DNA of 12,674 nucleotides from JBFJVZ01 sp041623895 (GTDB lineage Bacteria; Planctomycetota; Planctomycetia; Pirellulales; Pirellulaceae): contig JBFJVZ010000209.1 of NCBI GenBank assembly GCA_041623895.1, positions 1 through 12,674 on the forward strand, given 5' to 3'. How positions within the stretch are numbered: position 1 is the first letter of the stretch; each line of letters opens with the position of its first letter. The notes under the pieces were generated by a model. It ran no database searches and was not told the origin of the DNA. It saw nothing but the letters and a program-made list of their open reading frames with translations. Shown here in pieces: positions 1-7,742 of this stretch. Position numbers and translations under genes: made by a program.

Positions 1-2208
1 CGCCACCGCGCATTCAAAAAAAGCAGCATCATTCATTAACGTCAACGACTGCAACGGTGTGTTGCTTCGATTGCGCCGCGTGCAGGTGCTGAATCCGTCG
101 GGAGCGTCAAATACATTCAATGACGGCGGCGGCGTGCCGCGGTAGATGAATGTGTACATGCCGCGGCGATAACGATCTTCGCCTTGACTTTCCTGCCACG
201 CCCGTTTGACCTGCCCTTGTCCCATCACCCCGGCTGGGATCGGTGGAAACACTGGAGGTCCGCCCAGTTTGGGGACGAACAGTCCGCTTGCCACCAATGC
301 GACATCGCGAACAATTTCGGCATCCAACCGCAGTCGATTCTGGCGTCCCAGCAGAAAGTTATCGGGGTCGGCCCGGGCATGCTCGGGGCGTACGGTCGAG
401 GATTGCCGATACGTATGCGAACTGACGATCAGCCGGTGCATTTCTTTCAGACTCCATCCGCAACGCATGAATTCGGTCGCCAGATAATCCAACAACTCCG
501 GATGCGTGGGACGCGCGCCAAGCAATCCAAAATCGTTCTCCGTCGCGACCAGACCGCGTCCGAAATATTGCTGCCACAGGCGATTGATCATCACCCGCGC
601 GGTGAGCGGATTCTTGGGGCTCACGATCCAGCGGGCCAGATCCAGCCGGTTGGCGCGCTCCGCATCCGTCTCCAGTGGATGCAGCACGGCGGGTGTTCCC
701 GGTGTGACTTCGTCGGCCTGGCGTGTGAAGTCGCCTTTGATCAGCACGTGTGTGGCTCGCGGCGTCGCTCGTTCACGCAGTACCATCGTGGTCGGAGCGT
801 TATTGAGCACATCACCCAGACGGGAATATTCCGCTTTCAGTGTGGAAAACTCTTCGTCTGCAACGGGTCCGGCTGCGAATAAGGTCAGCTTTTGATCGAA
901 GCTGCGTTTCTTTGCGTCCACGCCCAGGATCTTGCGCAGCGGAGCGGACAGCGTCTTGCGGTTCTTCTCGTCAAGACTCATTTCCCAAGCGTGTGTTTCA
1001 TCGCTGCGTTGATCCAGGATCGCGGACAGCTTGGCTTCCACGGCTTTACGTTGTTCCCTGATTGCCGCCACGTCGACCTCGGGATCGTAGACCTTGATCG
1101 TCGGTTCATCCTGGTCGTTCAGGAATGCAAATATGCGATAAAACTCTTTTTGCTGAATCGGATCGAACTTGTGATCGTGGCACTGCGCGCAGCCGATCGT
1201 CAGTCCCAACCAGACCGTGCCCGTTGTTGCCACGCGATCGAACACGCTGTCGACACGATACTGCTCTCTGTCGATTCCTCCTTCCTGGTTGATTTGCGTG
1301 TTGCGATGAAAACCGGTGGCCACTTGTTGGCTGACCGATGCGGCCGGCAACAGATCACCCGCCAGCTGCTCGATCGTGAATTGGTCAAAGGGCATATCGT
1401 CGTTGAGCGCCTGGACGACCCAGTCACGATACTTCCAGATCGATCGAGGCGCATCAATGGAATACCCGTTGCTGTCGGCGTAGCGAGCCTGATCAAGCCA
1501 CAACCGCCCCCAACGTTCGCCGTAGTGCGGACTACTCAGCAAGCGGTCGACCAAGTCTTGCCAGGCCTGCTGGAAGTCTTTCGCGGCGGCCGCTTCAAAC
1601 GCGTCGATCTGTTCCGGCGTCGGCGGTAAGCCGATCAAATCGAGACTGATGCGTCGAATCAGTGTCGCAGGTGTAGCCGCGGGTGCTGGCGTTAATTGTT
1701 CCCGGCTCAGCCGCGATTGAATGAAGCGATCGATTGGATGCTGGACACCGGAAACCGGCGGCGGGGACGGATCCGTTGGCGGAATGAAAGCCCAGTGTTC
1801 TTCGTACTTGGCGCCTTCAGCAATCCATCGCCGCAGCGTTTCGCGTTGCGGCTCGGTAAGCTGTTTTCCCGAATCCGCCGGCGGCATGACGGTGTAGGGG
1901 TCGTCATCACTGATTCGCGAAACCAATTCGCTGGCCGCCGGATCGCCGGGCACCACAACCAATTCTGTCAGGCCCGCCCGCGTATCCAAACGCAAACCGG
2001 CTTTCCGTGCTTCTTCGTCAAAGCCGTGGCATGCGAAACAATTCTCCGCCAAGATCGGCAGCACATCACGGTTGTAGCTAACCTGCGTCTCGGTTGCCGC
2101 ATCAGCGCTGCTGTTATCCGGTTGTTCTGCACTCGCCACCACTGCACAGTTTGCCAGCACTGCAAGAGCAAACAGGCCGGCAGTCAGCAAGGCTGGGCGA
2201 TCAAACAT
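1..2208 (-). CDS. Secreted PSCyt1 / DUF1549 / DUF1553 (PSD1) planctomycete protein, C-terminus cut by window edge
   Basis: The frame is open from the ATG at 2206-2208 to base 1, giving 736 codons and no stop, so the gene is 3'-partial. Residues 1-27 look like a signal peptide (hydrophobic stretch, then a cleavable Ala-Ser-Ala), so the protein is exported. A cytochrome-c-type CxxCH (CFACH, residues 57-61) lies in a PSCyt1-like domain, followed by an HWAF motif near 140. A DUF1549 region spans about 160-365 and ends with a second CxxCH in CAQCHDHKFDPI (340 on). After a short variable linker, a DUF1553 region runs from about 515 to the edge, ending in the typical RSNTPLQSLTLMND stretch. The family is common in planctomycetes, often beside a DUF1501 gene, and is linked by genome context to polysaccharide breakdown; its biochemistry is unsettled. 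Two CxxCH motifs imply heme c binding, which is inference. No Shine-Dalgarno is seen before the start. Confidence 0.95.
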   Translation of the reverse strand, partial: MFDRPALLTAGLFALAVLANCAVVASAEQPDNSSADAATETQVSYNRDVLPILAENCFACHGFDEEARKAGLRLDTRAGLTELVVVPGDPAASELVSRISDDDPYTVMPPADSGKQLTEPQRETLRRWIAEGAKYEEHWAFIPPTDPSPPPVSGVQHPIDRFIQSRLSREQLTPAPAATPATLIRRISLDLIGLPPTPEQIDAFEAAAAKDFQQAWQDLVDRLLSSPHYGERWGRLWLDQARYADSNGYSIDAPRSIWKYRDWVVQALNDDMPFDQFTIEQLAGDLLPAASVSQQVATGFHRNTQINQEGGIDREQYRVDSVFDRVATTGTVWLGLTIGCAQCHDHKFDPIQQKEFYRIFAFLNDQDEPTIKVYDPEVDVAAIREQRKAVEAKLSAILDQRSDETHAWEMSLDEKNRKTLSAPLRKILGVDAKKRSFDQKLTLFAAGPVADEEFSTLKAEYSRLGDVLNNAPTTMVLRERATPRATHVLIKGDFTRQADEVTPGTPAVLHPLETDAERANRLDLARWIVSPKNPLTARVMINRLWQQYFGRGLVATENDFGLLGARPTHPELLDYLATEFMRCGWSLKEMHRLIVSSHTYRQSSTVRPEHARADPDNFLLGRQNRLRLDAEIVRDVALVASGLFVPKLGGPPVFPPIPAGVMGQGQVKRAWQESQGEDRYRRGMYTFIYRGTPPPSLNVFDAPDGFSTCTRRNRSNTPLQSLTLMNDAAFFECAVA

Positions 2209-2319
2209 GGGCGAAGGTAAGAATTTTGGGCAGGTGACGAAGCGGCGGGGCGTTAACATTCTATGATACTCAAACGGTTGAAACAGGGAGAATCACGGAA
2301 AGCGAAGAAACCAACACTG
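2209..2319. promoter_or_regulatory. Divergent intergenic region between the PSD1 gene and the hydrolase
   Basis: These 111 bases separate two divergently transcribed genes, so both promoters should lie here or within the ends of the genes. On the plus strand TATGAT at 2262-2267 resembles a -10 box, but I see no good -35 box at 17-bp spacing. If it is real, transcription would begin near 2274. That is downstream of the first in-frame ATG (2263) and supports the later hydrolase start. No convincing minus-strand promoter or operator was found. Confidence 0.3.
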
Positions 2320-3468
2320 ATGATGATGATGAGCAAGCTACTCTCACTGACGCTGGCCGTGCTGATTGTTTGCACGGCGATCGCCCAGGAATCAGTCACA
2401 GACTCAAAAGAGTCCTGGCAAAAGATCAAAGCATATTTCTCAGCTCCAAAAGATTGGCAAGGCAAATTCGGCGACTACGCCTCACCACTCCAGTTTGCCG
2501 ACGGAACCAGAGTAACGTCAGCCGAGGATTGGAAACGCCGCCGTGCGGAGCTCGTTGCCCAGTGGGAAAGTCTGCTGGGCAAATGGCCGCCACTGATCAC
2601 CAACCCCGAGGTGGAATTCCTGGAATCAAAACGTCGCGAGAATTTCACACAGCATCGTATTCGCTTTGCCTGGACGCCAAAGGAAAAGACGACAGGTTAT
2701 TTATTGATCCCCGATGGTGATGATCTGCGTCCCGCGGTGGTGACCGTTTTCTACGAACCGGAAACGGCGATCGGTTTGGGAACAGCAAACCGTGACTTCG
2801 CATTGCAACTCGCCCGCCGCGGTTTTGTGACACTCTCGATTGGCACGAGCGAGGCCAGCCAAGCCGGAACCTATGCGCTCTACTACCCCAGCATCGAAGC
2901 TGCCGACGTCGCACCGCTTTCCATGCTCGGCTATGCCGCAGCCAACGCCTGGTATGTTTTGGCTGCTCGACCCGAAGTGGATGCAACGCGGATCGGCATC
3001 GTGGGCCATTCGTTCGGCGGCAAGTGGGCGATGTTCGCCTCCTGCCTGTTTGACAAGTTTGCTTGTGCCGCCTGGTCCGATCCGGGGATCGTGTTCGACG
3101 AAGCGCGGCCGAGCGTCAACTATTGGGAACCTTGGTATCTGGGCTATCACCCCCGACCGTGGCGCAAACGGGGCATCATCACGGCTGAGAATCCGGCGCG
3201 GGGGCTTTATCCAAAACTGCGGGCGGCCGGTCACGACTTACACGAATTGCATGCGCTGATGGCGCCGCGCCCGTTTCTGGTTTCCGGTGGCTCGGAAGAT
3301 CCGCCGCGGCGCTGGGAGGCGCTGAACCACAGCGCACAAGTCAACCGAGTTTTGGGCTATCAAAACCGAGTGGCCATGACCAACCGTCCGGATCATTCGC
3401 CAAACGACGAGTCGAACGAAGTGATCTATGCTTTCTTCGAGCACTTTCTCACAGCTGGAGGTTTGTAG
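2320..3468 (+). CDS. Secreted alpha/beta hydrolase (esterase/dienelactone-hydrolase-like)
   Basis: Predicted exported serine hydrolase of 382 residues from the chosen start. The frame is open from an ATG at 2263, but four consecutive ATG codons at 2320-2331 directly precede a textbook signal peptide (Lys, then a hydrophobic core, then Ala-Ile-Ala before Gln at about residue 22-23). Starting at 2263 would add 19 basic residues and leave only 54 bases for two divergent promoters. The nucleophile elbow GHSFGG places the catalytic Ser at 231. Asp327 (GGSEDPP, just after an APRPFLV strand) and His359 (PDHSPN) complete a plausible triad in the right order. The elbow differs from the GCSRxGK motif of CE15 glucuronoyl esterases, so that family is not supported. 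Carbohydrate or aromatic ester cleavage is possible; the substrate cannot be read from the sequence. Its pairing with a PSD1 gene suggests polymer degradation, as inference only. Confidence 0.88.
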   Translation: MMMMSKLLSLTLAVLIVCTAIAQESVTDSKESWQKIKAYFSAPKDWQGKFGDYASPLQFADGTRVTSAEDWKRRRAELVAQWESLLGKWPPLITNPEVEFLESKRRENFTQHRIRFAWTPKEKTTGYLLIPDGDDLRPAVVTVFYEPETAIGLGTANRDFALQLARRGFVTLSIGTSEASQAGTYALYYPSIEAADVAPLSMLGYAAANAWYVLAARPEVDATRIGIVGHSFGGKWAMFASCLFDKFACAAWSDPGIVFDEARPSVNYWEPWYLGYHPRPWRKRGIITAENPARGLYPKLRAAGHDLHELHALMAPRPFLVSGGSEDPPRRWEALNHSAQVNRVLGYQNRVAMTNRPDHSPNDESNEVIYAFFEHFLTAGGL

Positions 3469-3770
3469 CCAACTTGGGTTGCGGCGGCCCGCTGGAAACC
3501 GCCGGGGAGCCAGGTCCAGGGAATTCTGTCAGCGAAGACAACAAGACGCAGGACGAGTTGCTGTCGATACAGTTTTAGCGACCGTCCCACCTTCATCACG
3601 GTGCCTGATGCCCCCGTCACGTTTCACCCCCTGACTGGATCGTGCGGTATCTTAATCCATTCGAACACACCCCATTGGGGTGCGGGTCTAACTGCTCCTT
3701 TTCGCCTCTTATAACTACAGGGTGATCAGCTGACGCTCGATCTGTGCGCCAGTCACGAAGATGTGAACGA
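3469..3770. other. Non-coding intergenic stretch upstream of the chemosensory operon
   Basis: This 302-base stretch holds no credible gene. A 6-bp stem (CGGCGG at 3482-3487 with CCGCCG at 3499-3504, 11-base loop) starts 14 bases after the hydrolase stop, but no T-run follows, so it is at best a weak terminator. A perfect inverted repeat sits at 3668-3682 (separate entry). TATAAC at 3710-3715 resembles a -10 box with no good -35 partner. The promoter of the cheR operon is expected here because every downstream gene is tightly packed. A GTG at 3744 in the cheR frame could extend that gene into this stretch. Confidence 0.5.
3668..3682. promoter_or_regulatory. Perfect inverted repeat CACCCC-ATT-GGGGTG, possible operator
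   Basis: Six bases (3668-3673) are exactly complementary to 3677-3682 around a 3-base centre. No T-tract follows, so it does not look like an intrinsic terminator. It lies 28 bases before a TATAAC -10-like sequence and about 90 bases before the cheR start, a place where a dimeric regulator could bind. A GC-rich hairpin arising by chance is also possible. The function is inferred from position only. Confidence 0.35.
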
Positions 3771-5249
3771 ATGGGAATATCCAGTCAAATGAGGTTTTTA
3801 CGCGATTTGATTTCGCAGCGATTGGGAATCCAGGTGCGCTGCCAAGATCTCGACCGACTGGAACGAACCCTTTCCGAGCGGTGTGAACGCCTGCAGTTGT
3901 CCGACTTGGCTGAATACTCTGCTTTCTTGCAGGCTCCCGGCCAGCGTAGCGACCGGGAATGGGAGCAGTTAGCAAGCTTGCTGACGACGGGTGAGACCTT
4001 CTTTTTTCGCGGCAGGGCGCATACGGAAGTGCTTCGCAGCGAGATTCTGCCAGAGTTAATGCGCAATCGCGGGCAGCAGCGTTCCTTGCGGATTTGGAGT
4101 GCGGGATGCTCAACCGGCGAAGAGGCGTATTCTATCGCGATCATGCTGGACGAACTAAAAGCCAATGGCAATGACTGGTCGATCTCTCTGCTGGCGACCG
4201 ACATCAATCTGGATGCGATCGCGAAAGCGCGCCGGGGCGTCTACAGCGACTGGTCTTTTCGCCAGGTCGATCCCGCGATTCGGCAGAAGTATTTTCGCAA
4301 GCTCGGGAACAAATGGGAATTGGACGAACGAATCAAGAAACTCGTGACGTTCGAGCCGCTGAATCTGCTGACGGACGTATTTCCCAGTAAACTCGCACGC
4401 GATATGGATTTGATCCTCTGCCGAAATGTATTTATCTACTTTAGCGAACAGGACGTTGCGTCCATTGTCAGCAAATTCGCCGCGACACTGCGGCCTGGCG
4501 GATTCCTGTTGACGGGGCATGGTGAACTGCAGGGACAAAAGACCGATCCGCTTGTCAAGCGAGTCTTTTCTGAATCGATTGTGTTGCAGCGGGAGGATGC
4601 TTCGCCGCCGGCTAGCATGCCAGGAAGCGCGAGCACGGCACTTCAGGTGTCAACCAACCCAACCTGGTCAGACAGTCCATCCTCCGCCTCGGTCAACGCG
4701 ATGGCGGCGGCAACGGCAACGCCGCAACCCAATTTGCCGCCCCAGGTGGAGCCGAGCGATGATTCGATTGAACAAATTGAGGAACTTTACAAGCAAGGTT
4801 TTCACGCGGTGGGTTTAGAGAAGGCCATGCGGATGATTAGCAAAAACCCCGGCGACGCGAGGGTCTGCTGTCTGATCGCGGAGGGGCATGCGGACTTGGG
4901 CAACCACAAACAGGCGATCGACTGGTGCCAACAAGCGATGCAAAGCGACGCCTTCTCAGTGAAACCACAATATCTGCTGGCCAACATCGCTGAGGCCGAA
5001 GGGCGTTATGATGATGCCAAAGCGTTTCTCCGCAAAGTGATCTATCTGAATCCGTCACACATCGCGGCCCAGTTGGCATTGGCGGGGCTTTACCAGCGAG
5101 AGGGTGATTTGCGATTGGCGGAGAAGACACGTCTTGCCCTGGTGGAAATGCTCAAATCAAAGCCTGACTCATCGCCGATCGAATGCCATGAAGCTCTGAC
5201 GGTGGGGGAGTTGGTTCAGCAACTAAACCAAGCGGTGAGGCATGGTTGA
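3771..5249 (+). CDS. cheR: CheR chemoreceptor methyltransferase with C-terminal TPR region
   Basis: Transfers methyl groups from S-adenosylmethionine to receptor glutamates, setting sensitivity of the array. From the ATG at 3771 (492 residues), an N-terminal helical CheR domain spans about 5-75 and includes the TTGETFFFRG motif. The methyltransferase domain has the SAM loop WSAGCSTGEE (109-118), ATDI (142-145) and CRNVFIYF (217-224), followed by LRPGGFLLTGHGE. A Pro/Ser/Ala-rich linker (about 276-331) leads to three or four TPR-like helical pairs (about 337-461). CheR plus TPR is the layout of WspC and FrzF rather than of the compact enteric CheR. The start is uncertain: GTG 3744, ATG 3771 and ATG 3789 are all in frame, none with a strong Shine-Dalgarno, and family N-termini fit 3771 or 3789. 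It is the first gene of the operon, and its stop overlaps cheW by 8 bases. Confidence 0.95.
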   Translation: MGISSQMRFLRDLISQRLGIQVRCQDLDRLERTLSERCERLQLSDLAEYSAFLQAPGQRSDREWEQLASLLTTGETFFFRGRAHTEVLRSEILPELMRNRGQQRSLRIWSAGCSTGEEAYSIAIMLDELKANGNDWSISLLATDINLDAIAKARRGVYSDWSFRQVDPAIRQKYFRKLGNKWELDERIKKLVTFEPLNLLTDVFPSKLARDMDLILCRNVFIYFSEQDVASIVSKFAATLRPGGFLLTGHGELQGQKTDPLVKRVFSESIVLQREDASPPASMPGSASTALQVSTNPTWSDSPSSASVNAMAAATATPQPNLPPQVEPSDDSIEQIEELYKQGFHAVGLEKAMRMISKNPGDARVCCLIAEGHADLGNHKQAIDWCQQAMQSDAFSVKPQYLLANIAEAEGRYDDAKAFLRKVIYLNPSHIAAQLALAGLYQREGDLRLAEKTRLALVEMLKSKPDSSPIECHEALTVGELVQQLNQAVRHG

Positions 5250-6300
5250 AAAGTCTGAAGCCGGAAGGCTGGCGTTTCCTGCCCAGCAGTCGGCACCTCA
5301 TTTACTATTCGGAATCAAAGACACCGTGTTTGGCGTGCATGTGGGCAACGTGCACGAAATCGTCTTGCTGCCCGAACTGAAAATGTTGGCCGAGCGGAAA
5401 AGTCACTTCATCGGTGCGGTGAACCTGCGCGGAAACATTGTTCCCGTAATGGATCTTGAGTTGCGGTTCGGTCGAAAACTTGGTTGCTATTCGCTGAATG
5501 ATTATCTGTTGGTGTTGGAGTCTGGCGGCAAGCGAGTGGCCGTTGTTGTTAACGATGTCCTGGGCGTCAAACAACTTGACTTGAAACAGGACGACAACAC
5601 TGCCAACGATTCAACGGAGCGTGAAATTGCCGCGTCCTGTATCCATCAGATGGTCAGTGTTGATGATCAGATCGTCATGCTCTTGAACATTGACGGCTTG
5701 TTCTCGTCAGCGGGCCCCGTGGAGGCCGAATACCTGGATGAAGACGCCGCCACGGAACTGCCATCGATCACGGCCGGTGCCTCGGATGTGGAACTGGCTG
5801 TCTTTCGACGTCGTGCAAATCAACTGCGACAATCAAGCCTGGGGCTCGAGGCAGATGAGATGACGTCGCTGGCGGTCGCCGAGATCAGCGGTGAATTTTA
5901 TGCCTTTGAACTCGATTATGTGCGAGAGTTTTTTGAGGTCCAGGAAATCACGCCCGTGCCCTGTTGTCCGGCCAAGATCATCGGCAACGTCAATCTCCGC
6001 GGTGATGTGGTGACGGTGATCGATGTCCGCGGTCAGCTGAATCTGCCCAGCGAAGATCGGATAGCCAAAGGCAAGGTTATCATCGCCCAGACGGACGAAA
6101 TGACGGTCGGCGTCCTGGTCGACGCACTTCACGGTGTAACTTATCTCCCCAGCGCCGAAGTAACAAGTCTGACAACCGCTGTGAACGCGGCAACGAAAGG
6201 CACCGCGCCGTTTCGCGAGACCATGATGAGCATCGTTGATGTGCCCAGCCTGTTGGCGCTCGATCGCTGGGTTATCGATGAAGAAGTCGGTCACAGGTAG
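5242..6300 (+). CDS. cheW: CheW coupling protein with two tandem CheW domains
   Basis: Scaffold linking receptors to a CheA kinase. The 352-residue protein is twice the size of enteric CheW and holds two CheW domains. Domain 1 spans about 19-160 with VNLRGNIVPVMDL (60-72), and domain 2 about 207-345 with VNLRGDVVTVIDV (250-262). Both keep the NLRG loop whose Arg corresponds to Arg62 of E. coli CheW, important for receptor and kinase contact, so both copies may be functional. An acidic, Arg-containing linker (about 161-206) joins them. The ATG lies inside the cheR coding region (8-base overlap) and is preceded by GGTGAGG, so translation is probably coupled. A double CheW could bridge two receptors or kinases and stiffen the array, which is inference. 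CheV is excluded because there is no C-terminal receiver domain. Confidence 0.95.
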   Translation: MVEKSEAGRLAFPAQQSAPHLLFGIKDTVFGVHVGNVHEIVLLPELKMLAERKSHFIGAVNLRGNIVPVMDLELRFGRKLGCYSLNDYLLVLESGGKRVAVVVNDVLGVKQLDLKQDDNTANDSTEREIAASCIHQMVSVDDQIVMLLNIDGLFSSAGPVEAEYLDEDAATELPSITAGASDVELAVFRRRANQLRQSSLGLEADEMTSLAVAEISGEFYAFELDYVREFFEVQEITPVPCCPAKIIGNVNLRGDVVTVIDVRGQLNLPSEDRIAKGKVIIAQTDEMTVGVLVDALHGVTYLPSAEVTSLTTAVNAATKGTAPFRETMMSIVDVPSLLALDRWVIDEEVGHR

Positions 6301-6311
6301 CAGATAATTCC

Positions 6312-7742
6312 ATGAGCAAACGCTTGGCAAGCAACGACCAATCTTTGGAAAACTCCTCGACAATCCATCAACGCGCTCGGCTACTGTTTGAGGAAAACCG
6401 ACAGACGACGTGCCAGCGCACCGACAAGCTGTTCGCCGCATTGATGCTGGTGCAGTGGATTGGCGGGATCATCACGGCCGTGGTGATTTCGCCGCGGACG
6501 TGGGCGGGATCCGACAGCGATACGCACATCCACGTCCTGGCAGCAGTATTTCTCGGTGGCATCATCTCCGCTCTGCCGATCGCGATGGCGTTTCTGCTGC
6601 CGGGCAGGCCGCTCACGCGACATACCATCGCGATCGGTCAAATGTTGACCTCGGGGCTCTTAATTCACCTCTCCGGCGGCCGGATCGAAACTCATTTTCA
6701 CATTTTCGGATCGCTGGCTTTTTTGGCCTTCTATCGTGATTGGCGGGTCCTGATTACCGCCACCGTGGTAACCGCAGTCGACCATGTTTGTCGCGGTCTT
6801 CTTTGGCCACAATCGATTTTCGGTGTGCTGACCGTCAGTCCAGGCCGAATCATCGAACACGCAGCCTGGGTGGTCTTTGAAGATATTTTTCTGATCTACT
6901 CCATTTGCCAAAGCCTGAACCAGGGGCAGAAAGATGCCTGGCAACAAGCCCGACTGGAAGCATCCAGCGCAGCCAATCACGAAACTGTCAACAAGGTGCG
7001 TGCCGCCGCGCACGCCGTTGTCTCCAGTAGCCGCGAGTTAAACACCACGGCAAGCCAATTATCCAGCGACGCCAATCAGCAATCTTCGAGCGTTGCTCAG
7101 ACCACGCGGTCAGTTGAGCGAATGGCCGAGGCAGTCACAAGAAACGCCGACCACGCCCGGGAAACCGACAGTATTGCCCAGAGCTGTGCAGACAAAGCGG
7201 TGCAAGGCGGTCAGGCCGTGCAGGACACCATCGTTGCCATGAAACAGATCGCCGCAAAGACTCGCAGTGTCGAGGAGATCGCCCAGAACACCGATCTGTT
7301 AGCGCTTAATGCGGAAGTCCAGGCGGCCCGCGTGGGTGAACTGGGGAGTGGTTTTGCCGTCGTGGCGATGGAGATTCGCAAGTTAGCCGAAGTGAGTCGC
7401 GGCGTGGTCCAGAAGATCAATGAACTTACCGATCAAAGCCTGCGAGTGGCCGAACGAGCAGGCAATTTGCTGGATGAAATCGTTCCCGGCGTGCAACAGA
7501 CGGCGACTCTGGTACAGGGCATCGCGAACTCGTCGGCCGAGCAAAAGAGCGGTCTTCAGGAAATGACATCCGCTATCAAGCATCTGGAAGATACTTCGCG
7601 CCGTAATGCGGAAACATCCGATCGACTCTCCACGACGGCTGGAAGTATGCGGGCACAAATGGACCAGTTGCAGCACTCCATGGTGCCCTTGGAAATCGAC
7701 GGCACGATCGCCGACGATCGCTTACTCCAATCCGCAGAATGA
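6312..7742 (+). CDS. Methyl-accepting chemotaxis protein with polytopic His-rich membrane sensor
   Basis: Receptor of 476 residues. A short cytoplasmic N-terminus (about 1-38) precedes a polytopic membrane module with hydrophobic segments at about 39-60, 73-95, 105-121, 131-160 (probably two helices around YRDWR) and 184-199. This replaces the usual two-TM, periplasmic-domain layout. The module carries His72 and His74 (THIH), His104, His119, His128 and His130 (HFH), His158 and His183, several at predicted membrane edges. I recognise the ETHFHIFGSLAFLAFYRDW block as resembling membrane modules of other bacterial sensors, but can name no Pfam family. A coiled-coil signalling domain follows (about 205-455), with a divergent hairpin tip at about 326-360 (LLALNAEVQAARVGE). 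There is no recognisable HAMP domain and no C-terminal CheR-docking pentapeptide. It starts 11 bases after cheW stops and its stop overlaps the next start by 4 bases. Confidence 0.93.
   Translation: MSKRLASNDQSLENSSTIHQRARLLFEENRQTTCQRTDKLFAALMLVQWIGGIITAVVISPRTWAGSDSDTHIHVLAAVFLGGIISALPIAMAFLLPGRPLTRHTIAIGQMLTSGLLIHLSGGRIETHFHIFGSLAFLAFYRDWRVLITATVVTAVDHVCRGLLWPQSIFGVLTVSPGRIIEHAAWVVFEDIFLIYSICQSLNQGQKDAWQQARLEASSAANHETVNKVRAAAHAVVSSSRELNTTASQLSSDANQQSSSVAQTTRSVERMAEAVTRNADHARETDSIAQSCADKAVQGGQAVQDTIVAMKQIAAKTRSVEEIAQNTDLLALNAEVQAARVGELGSGFAVVAMEIRKLAEVSRGVVQKINELTDQSLRVAERAGNLLDEIVPGVQQTATLVQGIANSSAEQKSGLQEMTSAIKHLEDTSRRNAETSDRLSTTAGSMRAQMDQLQHSMVPLEIDGTIADDRLLQSAE

Noticed and set aside
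184..2220. Several long plus-strand open frames across the left third
   Set aside because: They lie antisense to the PSCyt1/DUF1549/DUF1553 gene, whose minus-strand frame is continuous and rich in family motifs; the plus-strand products show no domain.
3482..3504. 6-bp GC stem just after the hydrolase stop as a terminator
   Set aside because: The loop is 11 bases and no T-tract follows, so it does not meet the usual pattern of an intrinsic terminator; kept only as a remark.
3426..3634. Open frames on both strands in the gap after the hydrolase
   Set aside because: Short, overlapping each other and the hydrolase end, with no recognisable motif, signal peptide or start signal.
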